Positions 18,694 through 28,419 are shown, numbered from the stretch's first letter. The stretch: DNA of 64,000 nucleotides from Burkholderiaceae bacterium (GCA_019236735.1 JAFAIM010000011.1:1-64000); one strand, 5' to 3'. Notes: generated by a model not told the origin, from the letters alone. Program-made: numbers and translations.

Positions 18694-20049
18694 TCAGGAG
18701 ATGCGCGCCCCCAGCAGGAAATCGGGAAACCACATCGCGATCCGCGGCGCCACGCACAGAACGACCACCGCCAGAGTCATCAGCGCAACAAATGGCAGCA
18801 CCCCCAGTACGACATCGCGCAGCGGAATGTCCGGTGCCACGTTGCGGATCACAAAAATGTTCAGCCCGACCGGTGGATGGATCAAGCCCATTTCCATCAC
18901 GATCGTCATTACGACGCCGAACCAGACCAGATCGAAGCCGGCAGAGTGCAACGGCGGAAGGATCACTGGCGCGGTCATCAGGATGATCGATACCGGCGGC
19001 AGGAAGAAACCCAGAACAACGACCATCAGCAGGATCAGAGTCAGCAGCAGCCATCGCGACGCGTGCAGCCCGACAATCCACTGCGCTGCCGATTGGCTGA
19101 TGTGCAGATAGCTCATCACGTACGCGTACAACAGCGACATGCCGATGATGAACATCAGCATCGTCGACTCGCGCAACGTTGCCGCCAGGATCGGCGCCAC
19201 CTGGCGTGGCCGCCAGACTTTATAAATGGTCCCCACCAAGGCCAATGCGAGCAGTGCGCCCAGGCCGGCCGTCTCGGATGGCGTGGCGAGCCCGCCGTAC
19301 AGCGCCACCATCACGCCGGTCAGCAGCAGCAGAAACGGAAGCACCCGCGGTAGCAGCCGGAAGCGCTGCGCCATGGTGACGGGCTCATAGTGCAGGATCG
19401 CCGAGGAGATGCCCTGGCGGCGCTCCGCCTTCTGTGCGCGCTGAAATTCCAGCCGGAAGCGCCACGCGCAATAGGCACAGAACAGGCCTACCAGCAGCAA
19501 GGCCGGGCCGACGCCCGCCAGGAACAGACGCCCGAGCGATTGCTCGGCAACGACCGCGTAGATGATCATCGTGATGGAAGGCGGCAGCAGGATCCCAAGC
19601 GTGCCTCCAGCGGCGATGATCCCCGAGGCGAATCCTCCGGAGTACCCGCGCGAGCGCATCTCCGGGATGCCCATCGATCCGATCGCCGAGCAGGTGGCGG
19701 GGCTGGAGCCGGCCATCGCAGCGAACAGCGCACATGCGAACACGTTGGCCATTCCCAGACCACCCGGGATCCGGTGCATCCATGCGTGTACCGCTCCATA
19801 CAGGTCCGCTCCGGCGCGTGTGCGGCCAATCGCCGCGCCTTTGAGGATGAACAGTGGAATGGACAGCAGGGTGATGCTGGCCAGCTCCTCGTACACGTTC
19901 TGCGTGACCACGTCGAGAGCCGCCATCGGCATCAGCGCCAGCATAAACACGATCGCGGTAGCGCCAAGCGCGAAAGCGATCGGCATGCCGGTGAACATCA
20001 TCAGCAGCGTAACCACGCCGTAGGCCGTGCCCACGGCACCCGTGCTCAT
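18694..20049 (-). CDS. dctM: TRAP transporter large permease (DctM)
   Basis: Large membrane subunit of a tripartite ATP-independent periplasmic transporter, driving uptake with an ion gradient. 451 residues, nearly all hydrophobic, with about 12 helices. Typical DctM segments are present: SIPLFILKGAAIGR, ATCSAIGSMGIPEM, GGTLGILLPPSI, and GLIHPPVGLNIFVI near the C-terminus. It is the last gene of a dctP-dctQ-dctM operon. The substrate is unknown. Confidence 0.95.
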   Translation of the reverse strand: MSTGAVGTAYGVVTLLMMFTGMPIAFALGATAIVFMLALMPMAALDVVTQNVYEELASITLLSIPLFILKGAAIGRTRAGADLYGAVHAWMHRIPGGLGMANVFACALFAAMAGSSPATCSAIGSMGIPEMRSRGYSGGFASGIIAAGGTLGILLPPSITMIIYAVVAEQSLGRLFLAGVGPALLLVGLFCAYCAWRFRLEFQRAQKAERRQGISSAILHYEPVTMAQRFRLLPRVLPFLLLLTGVMVALYGGLATPSETAGLGALLALALVGTIYKVWRPRQVAPILAATLRESTMLMFIIGMSLLYAYVMSYLHISQSAAQWIVGLHASRWLLLTLILLMVVVLGFFLPPVSIILMTAPVILPPLHSAGFDLVWFGVVMTIVMEMGLIHPPVGLNIFVIRNVAPDIPLRDVVLGVLPFVALMTLAVVVLCVAPRIAMWFPDFLLGARIS

Positions 20050-20107
20050 AGGTTAGGGGAAAAGACCCGAACGATTCGCGCTGACGCGCGGGGGCCATGA
20101 GCTTCGG

Positions 20108-20605
20108 TCATGGGTGCTCGCCTTCGTGGGGGCTATTGCTCACCAGCTGTAGCGCAAGCTGTACGGACAGAACGGTCATTCCCACCGCCATCAGCCCGTA
20201 CGGGATCCATAGGGATGGAGCCCACGTCGAATCGGTGGTCCGCCCGTCTTGCCAGGCTTCCAGCCACAGGGCCCAGGACTTCCACGTGAAGAACCCGCAG
20301 AACAGCAGGCTCAGACAGTCGCACAGCCGAGCGCGAATGCGGTTCCAGCGCGCCGGCAGCAAACCGGCCAGCAGGCCGATGCCGATGTGGCCGCGCTGCG
20401 CTTGCACGTATGCCCCGCTCAGGAACGTCGCACCGACGAGAAGGAAAATGGACGCTTCGTCCTGCCAGTCGGTCGGCAGCTTGAAGAAGTAGCGCGTCGC
20501 AACGCTGCTCGTCAGGATGCCGCCAGCGGTCAGCATCGCCAGCATGGAGACGCCGGCGAACAGACGGTTGATCCACTCCAACCCGCGCGACAGCGTTCCG
20601 AGCAA
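20108..20605 (-). CDS. dctQ: TRAP transporter small permease (DctQ)
   Basis: Small four-helix membrane subunit that joins the binding protein to DctM. From a TTG at 20603-20605 the product is 165 residues, a normal DctQ length. GAGGGGG lies about 6 nt before that TTG, whereas no ATG or GTG start fits upstream. The motif ATRYFFKLPTDWQDEASIFLLVGATFLSGAY is the family core (helix 2). It lies between dctP and dctM. Confidence 0.88.
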   Translation of the reverse strand: MLGTLSRGLEWINRLFAGVSMLAMLTAGGILTSSVATRYFFKLPTDWQDEASIFLLVGATFLSGAYVQAQRGHIGIGLLAGLLPARWNRIRARLCDCLSLLFCGFFTWKSWALWLEAWQDGRTTDSTWAPSLWIPYGLMAVGMTVLSVQLALQLVSNSPHEGEHP

Positions 20606-20657
20606 CGGAACCCCCTCAGGTATCCGGCGCCCGTCCGGGACGCGGGCCGGAGCAGTG

Positions 20658-21686
20658 TTAGGCGAGTGTCTGTTCTGCCAGCTTGAGCATGTGCGCGCAG
20701 CTGTCGGAACGGGCGGCGAAGTCTTTCCACGCCGTCTCGCGCGCCAGCGCCCGCCAGCGCTCCACGGTCGCCGCCGACAGGTCGTACGCCTTGCCGCCGG
20801 CACGCTCGTATGTGGAGGCCACTTTCTGGTCGTCCGCCTTGGCTCCCTCGACTGCGAACTTCTCGAGCTCGCCTCCCACTTTCACCAACACGTCTTGGTG
20901 CGCCTTCGGAAGCGAATCGAACACGGTTCGCGACATCATCAGCGGCTCCAGCATGAACCAGTACGCCTTGCCTCGGCCTGTGGTCAGTTGCTTGGCCACT
21001 TCCTCCAGCCGGAACGAAATCAAGCTGGTCGACGAGGTCATCGCGGCATCCAGGGCTCCAGTTTGCATGTTCGCGTAGATCTCGTCGGACGGGATGTTCA
21101 TCACAGCCGAACCGGCCGCTTTCAGCACCATGTCCATTTCACGGCTGCCGCCGCGAACCTTCAGTCCCTTCGCGTCCTCTGGCTCGACGATCGGCCGGGT
21201 GCGGCTTGCGACCCCACCGGCCTGCCAAATCCAGCTCAGTATCAAGATGCCCTTGTCGCGCAGAAGATCCGACATCGCCTTACCGATCTCAGCGGTCTTC
21301 CAACGTGCGCCTTGCTCGTACGACGTTACGACGCCAGGCATCAGGCCCAGTCCCGTCTCCGGCACCTCCCCGCCTGCATACGACAGCGGAACCAGCGATA
21401 GATCGAGGGCGCCCTTGCGCATTGCGCTGAACTGCGCATTGGTCTTCATCAGCGAAGAGTTGGGATAGACCGTTCCCTTGAGCGCGCCCCCGGTGAGTCG
21501 TTCCACCTCGACAGCGAACTTGCGACACAGCCGATCGCGAAAATCGCCTTCCTCGATCGTTCCACCAGGAAACTGGTGGGAAATGGCCAGTGCGCGCGGC
21601 TCCGCAGAAAAGCTCGCGCGCAACGGCAACGCGACGGTCGACGCGGCAGCGGCCGCCTTTACCAGAGTGCGCCTCGTACGATCCAT
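20658..21686 (-). CDS. dctP: TRAP transporter substrate-binding protein (DctP)
   Basis: Periplasmic solute receptor. 342 residues with an export signal that begins MDRTRRTLVKAAAAA; the paired arginines before the hydrophobic stretch suggest Tat export, but Sec is possible. The DctP fold is supported by YPNSSLMKTNAQFSAMRKGALDL and GGSREMDMVLKAAGSAV, which contains the conserved Arg that usually binds a carboxylate. First gene of the operon. The ligand is probably an organic acid, not readable further. Confidence 0.93.
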   Translation of the reverse strand: MDRTRRTLVKAAAAASTVALPLRASFSAEPRALAISHQFPGGTIEEGDFRDRLCRKFAVEVERLTGGALKGTVYPNSSLMKTNAQFSAMRKGALDLSLVPLSYAGGEVPETGLGLMPGVVTSYEQGARWKTAEIGKAMSDLLRDKGILILSWIWQAGGVASRTRPIVEPEDAKGLKVRGGSREMDMVLKAAGSAVMNIPSDEIYANMQTGALDAAMTSSTSLISFRLEEVAKQLTTGRGKAYWFMLEPLMMSRTVFDSLPKAHQDVLVKVGGELEKFAVEGAKADDQKVASTYERAGGKAYDLSAATVERWRALARETAWKDFAARSDSCAHMLKLAEQTLA

Positions 21687-21809
21687 CTTGGTGTCTCCTC
21701 TACCGGCCGGACGAAAAAATTGGGGACTTGCGTCTAGGGAGCGCGCTGAGGTCTTGCGTCGGGACAGCGCCTGCTAAGCGCGCGCATTCTAACGGCGCGC
21801 AGCTGTCGT

Positions 21810-22103
21810 TCAAAGCGATCCCTGGGGTTTTCCCTCTCGTGCTAGCAGGTGTTCCCCCGAGTCGTTGGCAGCAACCCCCGAGCGATCCTCGAACAGCAGG
21901 CTTTGGGCGGTGATGCGGATCCGAACTCGAACCCGGTGCGGCCGCCCCAGCATCTTTTGCACCGCCGGGTCGTCGACCTCGATGTCGCGATAGATGTCGA
22001 TCCGGTGCTCAAGCCCCGCTCTCGTGAGCGCCCTGGCGGCCCGGCGAGCCAGGTCACCAAGTTTGACGTCGTCAGAGACTTTGCCCACGTTCAGGCAGCA
22101 CAA
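21810..22103 (-). CDS. Small hypothetical protein, doubtful
   Basis: A 97-residue open frame in the otherwise empty 570 bp between dctP and metZ. The composition looks protein-like: LGDLARRAARALTRAGLEH, then RIDIYRDIEVDDPAVQ, then an alternating RVRVRIRIT that could be a beta strand. The only upstream start is TTG at 22101-22103 and no ribosome-binding site is evident. I recognise no family. The rest of the gap (21687-21809 and 22104-22256) shows nothing I can name. Confidence 0.35.
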   Translation of the reverse strand: MCCLNVGKVSDDVKLGDLARRAARALTRAGLEHRIDIYRDIEVDDPAVQKMLGRPHRVRVRIRITAQSLLFEDRSGVAANDSGEHLLAREGKPQGSL

Positions 22104-22256
22104 GCTTTATAGCCTGTCCATCGCATACCGCCGCAGGTTAACCTGCCGCATCCTGTGGCACCATCATCGACCGATCCCCCCGATGCGCTAGTGCTCGTCG
22201 AGCGAAGCGACCGACATCGGTCGCGTGTGCGGCTTGCCCGACGCAGGGCCGCCCGA

Positions 22257-23453
22257 CTAGGCCCCAAGTGCGCGCGCGAGGTCGCGCCGCAGATCTTCGG
22301 TGTCCTCGAGCCCAACGGCGATCCGGATCAGCGACTCGGTGATCCCCGCCTTCTGGCGCATCTCCGCTGTCAGTCGGCTGTGCGTCGTGCTGGCGGGGTG
22401 CGTGATCGTGCTGCGGGTGTCGCCGAGGTTGGCCGTGATCGACAGCAGGCGCACCGCATTGATCACACGCCAGGCACGCTGGCGGGCCTCGCCTTCGGCC
22501 ACTTTCAACTCGAAGGCCACGACGGCTCCGAAGCCGCTTTGCTGGCTGCGCGCGAGCACGTGCTGAGGGTGCGACTCCAATCCGGTGTACTGGACACGGG
22601 CAACCGCCGGGTGCGACTGCAGCCAGCGCGCCAGCTGCAGCGCCGACCGGGACTGAGCGTCGATTCGCAGCGACAGCGTCTCCAGCCCTTTGAGGAGCAC
22701 CCACGCGTTAAACGGCGACAAACTGGGACCCGTCGTCCGCAGCACCGGCAGCAAGGTCTCCCGCACAAAGGCGGCACGCCCCACCAGAGCTCCCCCCAGC
22801 ACTCGTCCCTGTCCGTCCAGATACTTGGTACCCGTATGCATCACGAGGTCGACGCCGTATTGCAGCGGCTGCTGTTGCGCCGGCGTGCAGAAACAGTTGT
22901 CCACCACCGTCAGCCCTCCCAGCTCGCGCCCGATGGCCGCGAAGGAACGAAGGTCAGTGACCTCCATTAGCGGGTTGGACGGCGTCTCGCAGAACAGCAG
23001 TCGGGTGCGAGGGCGCGCCGCCGAGCGCCAGGCTGCCGGATCGGAACCGGAGACGTACGTCGTCTCGATTCCGAAGCGCCCCAACACGTTCGAGAACAGC
23101 TGCACCGTCGCGCCGAACACGTTGGATCCGCACAGAATGTGGTCTCCCGCGGTCAAATGCGCCAGGCACAGCGTCAGGATCGCCGACATTCCGGAGGCGG
23201 TGGCCAGGCAATCCTCGCCACCCTCTAGCGCGGCAAGCCGCTGCTCGAACATCCGCACGGTCGGATTGGAGAAGCGCGAGTAGACGTACCCCTCCTCCTG
23301 ACCTGCGAACCTGCGGGCCGCCTGCTCGGCGTCGTCGAACAGGAAGCTCGAAGTCAGGAACAAAGCTTCGCTATGTTCGTGGAACTGGCTTCGCAGGGTT
23401 CCCGCGCGGACCGCCTGGGTCTGCGCGGACGGGGGAGGATCGCCGCCGCTCAC
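22257..23453 (-). CDS. metZ: O-succinylhomoserine sulfhydrylase (MetZ)
   Basis: PLP enzyme forming homocysteine directly from an activated homoserine and sulfide in methionine synthesis. 398 residues. Motifs: YSRFSNPTVRMFE, ATASGMSAI, VVDNCFCTPAQQ, and the PLP Lys210 in MHTGTKYLDGQGR. The TKYLDGQGRVLGG stretch is characteristic of MetZ rather than cystathionine gamma-synthase. It follows purF by 10 bp, the usual tail of this betaproteobacterial gene block. Confidence 0.93.
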   Translation of the reverse strand: MSGGDPPPSAQTQAVRAGTLRSQFHEHSEALFLTSSFLFDDAEQAARRFAGQEEGYVYSRFSNPTVRMFEQRLAALEGGEDCLATASGMSAILTLCLAHLTAGDHILCGSNVFGATVQLFSNVLGRFGIETTYVSGSDPAAWRSAARPRTRLLFCETPSNPLMEVTDLRSFAAIGRELGGLTVVDNCFCTPAQQQPLQYGVDLVMHTGTKYLDGQGRVLGGALVGRAAFVRETLLPVLRTTGPSLSPFNAWVLLKGLETLSLRIDAQSRSALQLARWLQSHPAVARVQYTGLESHPQHVLARSQQSGFGAVVAFELKVAEGEARQRAWRVINAVRLLSITANLGDTRSTITHPASTTHSRLTAEMRQKAGITESLIRIAVGLEDTEDLRRDLARALGA

Positions 23454-23463
23454 CGGAGCTGTC

Positions 23464-24981
23464 TCAGTCGGCCGATTCGATCGCCAAACTCAACTGCGAC
23501 AACCCGCCGCCCTCGGAAAGTTGGGGGGCCAAACGGGAGCGCTCGATCCGGTCCAGGTACGCCGGCGTTACGTCGCCCGTGACGTAAACGCCGTCGAAGC
23601 ACGAGGCTTCGAACCCATCCAAGTGCGTGGTGCCGTCGCGCACGGCGCTCTTCAGGTCCTCGATACTCTGGTAAATCAGCGCATCGGCGCCGATCACGCG
23701 ACGAATCTCATCGTCGGTGCGCGAAGCGGCGATCAACTCGGCGCGAGTCGGCATGTCGATTCCGTACACGTTGGGGAAGCGCACCGGCGGAGCCGACGAA
23801 GCGAAGTAGACCCGGTTGGCTCCGGCTTCGCGAGCCATCTGAACGATTTCCTGGCTGGTCGTGCCGCGCACGATCGAATCGTCGACCAGCAACACGTTCT
23901 TTCCCTTGAACTCCACCCCGATCGCATTGAGCTTCTGGCGCACCGAACGCTTGCGCACCGCCTGCCCCGGCATGATGAACGTACGCCCGATGTATCGGTT
24001 CTTGATGAATCCCTCGCGATAGTTCAGGCTCAGCCGGTTGGCGAGCTGCATCGCAGCCGGCCGGCTCGAGTCCGGGATCGGCATCACCACATCGATGTCG
24101 CCGCAACGCAGTTCGCGCTCGACACGCGCAGCCAGGTATTCGCCCAGGCGCAGCCGAGCGCCGTACACCGAGATGCCGTCGATCAGCGAGTCGGGGCGCG
24201 CTAGATAGACGTATTCGAACAGGCACGGATTGCGGCTTGGGTGTTCGGCGCATTGGCGGCTGAAGAAACGGCCGTCAAGATCGACGAAGACCGCCTCACC
24301 GGGCGCAACGTCGCGCACGAACCGGTATCCCAGGCCTTCCAGCGCCACTGATTCGGATGCGACCAAGTACTCCGTGCCCAGGTCGGTTTCCAGCACACCG
24401 AAGCAAAGAGGCCGTATGCCAAAAGGGTCGCGGAACGCGAGCAGCCCGTAGCCGGCAATCTCGGCAACGACTGCGTACGAGCCGCTCGCGCGTCGATGCA
24501 GCGCGGATACGGCCGCGAAGATCGCGTCCGGGTCCAACGACAGACCGTTGCTGGCAATCTGCAGCTCGTGCGCCAGCACGTTCAGCAGAACCTCGGAGTC
24601 CGAATTCGTGTTGATGTGGCGCCGGTCACGCCGGAACATCTCCTCTTTCAGCGTGTCCGTGTTGGTCAAGTTGCCGTTGTGCGCCAGCGCGACGCCAAAC
24701 GGCGCGTTCACGTAGAACGGCTGCGCCTCCTCCGAGTCGCTGGCCGAGCCCTGGGTCGGGTAGCGCACCTGGGCGATCCCGGACTTGCCCGGAAGCGAGC
24801 GCATGTTGCGGGTGCGGAACACGTCGCGCACCTGGCCCGCGCCCTTGAACATGTGGAAGCGGTTGCCGTGCACCGTCGCGATCCCTGCGGCGTCCTGGCC
24901 GCGGTGCTGCAGCAGCAGCAGCGCGTCGTACAGCAGCTGGTTGACTGGGGCCGACGAGACCACGCCGACGATTCCGCACAT
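23464..24981 (-). CDS. purF: Amidophosphoribosyltransferase
   Basis: First committed step of purine synthesis: glutamine plus PRPP to phosphoribosylamine. 505 residues; start ATG 24981 gives MCGIVGVV, so Cys2 becomes the N-terminal nucleophile of the glutaminase domain. Supporting motifs are LLQHRGQDAAGIAT, AHNGNLTN, and the PRPP-binding loop VLLVDDSIVRGTTS. No Fe-S-binding extra cysteine cluster was checked in detail. It starts 5 bp after the cvpA stop, with a strong hairpin just upstream inside cvpA. Confidence 0.97.
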   Translation of the reverse strand: MCGIVGVVSSAPVNQLLYDALLLLQHRGQDAAGIATVHGNRFHMFKGAGQVRDVFRTRNMRSLPGKSGIAQVRYPTQGSASDSEEAQPFYVNAPFGVALAHNGNLTNTDTLKEEMFRRDRRHINTNSDSEVLLNVLAHELQIASNGLSLDPDAIFAAVSALHRRASGSYAVVAEIAGYGLLAFRDPFGIRPLCFGVLETDLGTEYLVASESVALEGLGYRFVRDVAPGEAVFVDLDGRFFSRQCAEHPSRNPCLFEYVYLARPDSLIDGISVYGARLRLGEYLAARVERELRCGDIDVVMPIPDSSRPAAMQLANRLSLNYREGFIKNRYIGRTFIMPGQAVRKRSVRQKLNAIGVEFKGKNVLLVDDSIVRGTTSQEIVQMAREAGANRVYFASSAPPVRFPNVYGIDMPTRAELIAASRTDDEIRRVIGADALIYQSIEDLKSAVRDGTTHLDGFEASCFDGVYVTGDVTPAYLDRIERSRLAPQLSEGGGLSQLSLAIESAD

Positions 24982-24986
24982 CGGAT

Positions 24987-25532
24987 TCAGGCTCCTAGTG
25001 GCATGTAACACCCGATTCGCTGGGTGCGGGTGCTACATGCCACTAACGCTACCACCGGCCGATGCGCCGATGGTGCCAGATCAGGCGATATCCATCGTAG
25101 CGCGGCCTCGAGTGAGGGCGCCAGACGAGAAGAGGTCCAGAACGCGCGCTCCGACAAACCGACGCGGACCACGACCAACGCGACCAGAAGCCACACCGCC
25201 GCCGCCCGCCCGACCCCGAGCAGCGCTCCCAGCGCCCGGTCGGGTCCCGCCAGGTGTGCAGCCGTGACGACCGCGCGCAGCGCGCGGCCGATCAAGTGCG
25301 CAGTCAGTACGCATCCGAGCACGATCAGGATCGCCGCGACAGCGGTTCGAACGCCATCCGAGCCGATCTGCCCCGGCAAGCGGTGTCCCAGAGCGACCGC
25401 GTAGTTCAGCGTGAGCACAACTGCGAGCACCCAGCCCGCAAGAGCGGCCGTCTCTTTGACGAAACCGCGAATGGCGCCAACCAGCACCGATACCAGCGCG
25501 ATCCCCAGCAAAGCAGCATCGAACAGATTCAT
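24987..25532 (-). CDS. cvpA: CvpA family membrane protein
   Basis: Inner-membrane protein of the colicin V production family, commonly next to purF. 181 residues with four hydrophobic segments (about 4-22, 26-46, 63-85, 100-122). The family core RGFVKETAALAGWVLA is present. The last 17 or so residues (from CSTRTQRIG on) are encoded by a palindromic repeat and look foreign, so the ancestral C-terminus was probably different. Its start overlaps the SPOR gene stop by 4 bp (ATGA). Confidence 0.9.
   Translation of the reverse strand: MNLFDAALLGIALVSVLVGAIRGFVKETAALAGWVLAVVLTLNYAVALGHRLPGQIGSDGVRTAVAAILIVLGCVLTAHLIGRALRAVVTAAHLAGPDRALGALLGVGRAAAVWLLVALVVVRVGLSERAFWTSSRLAPSLEAALRWISPDLAPSAHRPVVALVACSTRTQRIGCYMPLGA
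24994..25045. repeat. Copy 2 of the dispersed repeat, a long palindrome in cvpA
   Basis: TAGTGGCATGTA (24996-25007) is perfectly complementary to TACATGCCACTA (25034-25045). After one mismatch, CACCCG (25009-25014) pairs with CGGGTG (25027-25032), leaving a 12-nt loop. The left arm repeats 18634-18659. The element lies at the 3' end of cvpA, immediately before purF, and could attenuate or stabilise the transcript there. Confidence 0.85.
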
Positions 25533-26245
25533 CGCTCGCCCTGCTCGATCCGTATGACGTTCGAGCCGACGCCCAGCGAGCGCAGGTGGCGCCGAGCCCG
25601 TACCGCGGCGTCGCGCGATGAAAATGGCCCCAGGCGCACGCGATAGAGCACCCCATCTGCGGCGGCCGCACGCTCCACGAACGGTGCCATGCCGGCACCG
25701 GATAGGCGCTCGGAGAACGACTGCGCGGCCGCCTCAGTCGAAAGAGCGGCGGCCTGCAAAAACCAGTGCCCCTCCTGAGCATGCGGTGCGGAGGCTTTTT
25801 GCGGCGACGAGCGCCCGCTACCTGTGGTGCTCCCCGTATCGGGTGCCGGTGCAGGCGGTGCCGGCGCCGTCTCTCCGGCCGCAGGCTTAGCGGGCGCCGC
25901 ATCGGTCGACGTTGCCGCCGCTGGAGCGTTCGCGTCGGTCGTGCTGGGTCGGCTCGAGTCCGCCGGAAGCGACAAGCGCGGAGCAAACGGCGTACGTTCG
26001 CTGGGAATGTCGATCGGAATATTGTCGGGAAGAGGTCGCGGCGCCTGATCCAGAATCATCGGAACCACCACCGCAGTTCCCAGCAGCAGCGCAGCAGCCC
26101 CAATTAAGCGGTGACGCAGTCGCATGCGAACTCGCGCCACCCCGCCGTCACCTTCGCCGGCGTCCTCGAGATTCAGCGCCTCGCTGGGTCGTTGGCTGGT
26201 CGCGCGTGGCTTCCGGCGCCGCCAGAACGCCCATTTCATTGCCAA
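25529..26245 (-). CDS. SPOR-domain protein (DedD-like)
   Basis: 238-residue bitopic membrane protein. A basic cytoplasmic N-terminus is followed by one TM helix (about 47-65, LIGAAALLLGTAVVVPMIL). A long Pro/Ala/Thr-rich periplasmic linker (about 85-155) leads to a C-terminal SPOR domain (about 158-236, HWFLQAAALSTEAAAQSF, then YRVRLGPFSSRDAA). SPOR domains bind denuded septal peptidoglycan, so a role in cell division is likely. It lies between folC and cvpA, the standard position of DedD. Confidence 0.9.
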   Translation of the reverse strand: MAMKWAFWRRRKPRATSQRPSEALNLEDAGEGDGGVARVRMRLRHRLIGAAALLLGTAVVVPMILDQAPRPLPDNIPIDIPSERTPFAPRLSLPADSSRPSTTDANAPAAATSTDAAPAKPAAGETAPAPPAPAPDTGSTTGSGRSSPQKASAPHAQEGHWFLQAAALSTEAAAQSFSERLSGAGMAPFVERAAAADGVLYRVRLGPFSSRDAAVRARRHLRSLGVGSNVIRIEQGER

Positions 26246-26253
26246 CCGGGCCC

Positions 26254-27546
26254 CTATGTGCCGCGCAAAGCGCGAATTGCGTCCGCAATCGTCACGAACG
26301 AACCGAACACAAGAATTCTATCATCTGGCGCTGCAGCGCAGCGAGCTGCAGACAGCGCTGCGGACACGGATTCAAAGCAGCTCAGGCTGCTCCCACGGGA
26401 TGCGGCAGCAGTCCGCTGCAGGATGGACGCTAGCGCTGCCGCGTCCATCCCGCGCGGCCCGCCGGTAGGCGCGATGTACCAATGGTGGATCTGCGCCGCC
26501 ATCTGCTCGGCGACGCCAGCGGCGTCTTTGTCCCGCAACATCGCGAACACGGCGTGCGTACTGCCTTGGCATGGGTGCTGCTCAAGCGTTTGCGCAAGCG
26601 CCTGCGCCGCCTGTGGATTGTGCGCGACGTCGAGGATGACTGCTGGACGCCCCGCTAAGACCTGGAAGCGGGCATCGATCCGAACCCGCAACAGCCCTTC
26701 CCGCACCGCCTGTTGACTCACCGGCAGGGCTTGCTCGAGCGCCTCCAACACCGCCAGCGCCCCCGCCGCATTCCGCAACTGATGCGGTCCTCGCAGTGCA
26801 GGAGCCGGCAGCGCTGCGCGCCGCAGCGAGCGCCCCTGGTAGGTCCACTGCTGGATCGGCTGCCGCGGTCCGCCCTGTACAAGCGGGACGGCGTCGAAAT
26901 CGATCCCGAGGATTCGCAGATCGGTCCCGATCGAACGAGCGTACTGCACGAGCGAATCCGGCGGAGCTGGATCGGAGCAGACCGCCGGTCGACCGGCGCG
27001 ATACACGTGGGCCTTTTCGAACGCCACGCTCTCCCGAGTCGAGCCGAGGAAGTCGGCATGATCCAGTCCGATCGAGGCAACGATTGCGCAGTCCGCATCG
27101 ACCAGGTTCACGGCGTCGAGCCGGCCGCCGAGGCCGATCTCCAGCACGGCCGCGTCCAATCGCCGCGCGGCGAACAGCCGCAGCACCGCCAGCGTCGTGA
27201 ACTCGAAATACGTGAGCGAGACCTCGCCGCGCGCCCGTTCGACCGCTTCGAATTGCTCGATCAGATCCTGGTCGACGGCCGGCGTACCGTCAATGATGGC
27301 TCGCTCGTTGAAGCGCAGCAGGTGCGGGGAACTGTAGCGGCCGACCCGATAGCCTGCGGCGCGCAGGATGCTGTCCAGCATCGCACAGGTCGAGCCCTTG
27401 CCGTTGGTGCCGGCCACGACGATGGACGGGCAATTCAACTCGAGCGGCAAGCGCTCGGCCACCTGACGCACACGCGCCAAGCCCATCTCGATGGGCCGAT
27501 GGTGCAGCTGTTCGATGCGCTGCAGCCACGCTTCGAGTTCGGTCAC
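26254..27546 (-). CDS. folC: Dihydrofolate synthase / folylpolyglutamate synthase
   Basis: Mur-ligase-family enzyme that adds glutamate to dihydropteroate and to folates. 430 residues from a GTG at 27544-27546. The P-loop VVAGTNGKGSTCAMLDSIL is near residue 43, the SPHLLRFNERAIIDG segment follows, and DVAHNPQA marks the C-terminal domain. It starts 6 bp after accD and ends 8 bp before the SPOR gene, consistent with one transcript. Confidence 0.95.
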   Translation of the reverse strand: MTELEAWLQRIEQLHHRPIEMGLARVRQVAERLPLELNCPSIVVAGTNGKGSTCAMLDSILRAAGYRVGRYSSPHLLRFNERAIIDGTPAVDQDLIEQFEAVERARGEVSLTYFEFTTLAVLRLFAARRLDAAVLEIGLGGRLDAVNLVDADCAIVASIGLDHADFLGSTRESVAFEKAHVYRAGRPAVCSDPAPPDSLVQYARSIGTDLRILGIDFDAVPLVQGGPRQPIQQWTYQGRSLRRAALPAPALRGPHQLRNAAGALAVLEALEQALPVSQQAVREGLLRVRIDARFQVLAGRPAVILDVAHNPQAAQALAQTLEQHPCQGSTHAVFAMLRDKDAAGVAEQMAAQIHHWYIAPTGGPRGMDAAALASILQRTAAASRGSSLSCFESVSAALSAARCAAAPDDRILVFGSFVTIADAIRALRGT

Positions 27547-27552
27547 CCGGTC

Positions 27553-28419
27553 TTATGCAATCGCATCGCTAGGCTGGCGCAGCAGCAGCGCGAGCAGGCG
27601 AGCCAGCTCATCGCGCATTTCCCGGCGATCGACAATTCGGTCGATGGCGCCATGCTGCAGCAGAAATTCGGCGCGCTGGAAACCCTCCGGCAGCTTCTCG
27701 CGGACGGTCTGCTCGATCACACGCGGGCCGGCGAAGCCGATCAGGGCTTTCGGCTCCGCGATCACGATGTCGCTGATGAACGCGAAGCTGGCCGACACCC
27801 CTCCCGTGGTGGGATCCGTCAGAACGGTCACACACGGCAGCCGCGCTTCCGCCAGTTTCGCCACCATTGCGGCAGTCTTGGCCATTTGCAGAAGCGAGAG
27901 CAAGCCCTCCTGCATGCGTGCCCCACCACTTGCAGTGATGCAGATAAAAGGTACCTTCTGCTCCAGGGCTGCTTGCGCCCCGCGCGCGAATCGCTCCCCT
28001 ACGACCGATCCCATCGAGCCTGCCATGAATTCGAACTCGAAAGCGGCCACCACCACCGGGATCGCGCGGATTGCGCCACCCATCACGACCATCGCATCGG
28101 TCTCTCCGGTCGACTGCATCGCCTCTTGGATCCGCTCCGAATACTTGCGGCTGTCCTTGAAGCGCAGCGTGTCCACCGGAACGATCTCCTGCCCGATCTC
28201 GTAGCGCCCCTCCGGGTCCAGCAGCGCATCAAGGCGTTCGCGCGTGCGGATCCGCAAATGATGCGAACAGGTCGGACAGACCTGCAAAGTGCGTTCCAGC
28301 TCTGCGCTGTACAACACCGCTTCGCACCCCGGGCACTTGGTCCATACCCCCTCGGGGACGGTCTTGCGCGATGCGCCCTGTTTGATGCGGGGTGGAAGGA
28401 GTTTGTCGATCCAGCTCAT
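27553..28419 (-). CDS. accD: Acetyl-CoA carboxylase carboxyltransferase subunit beta
   Basis: Beta half of the carboxyltransferase making malonyl-CoA for fatty acid synthesis; needs AccA, not in this window. 288 residues. The N-terminal four-cysteine zinc ribbon is visible in [12 protein letters not shown] and VCPTCSHH. The carboxyltransferase core includes [12 protein letters not shown] and GGVSASFAF. It overlaps trpA by 4 bp (ATGA). Confidence 0.97.
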   Translation of the reverse strand: MSWIDKLLPPRIKQGASRKTVPEGVWTKCPGCEAVLYSAELERTLQVCPTCSHHLRIRTRERLDALLDPEGRYEIGQEIVPVDTLRFKDSRKYSERIQEAMQSTGETDAMVVMGGAIRAIPVVVAAFEFEFMAGSMGSVVGERFARGAQAALEQKVPFICITASGGARMQEGLLSLLQMAKTAAMVAKLAEARLPCVTVLTDPTTGGVSASFAFISDIVIAEPKALIGFAGPRVIEQTVREKLPEGFQRAEFLLQHGAIDRIVDRREMRDELARLLALLLRQPSDAIA

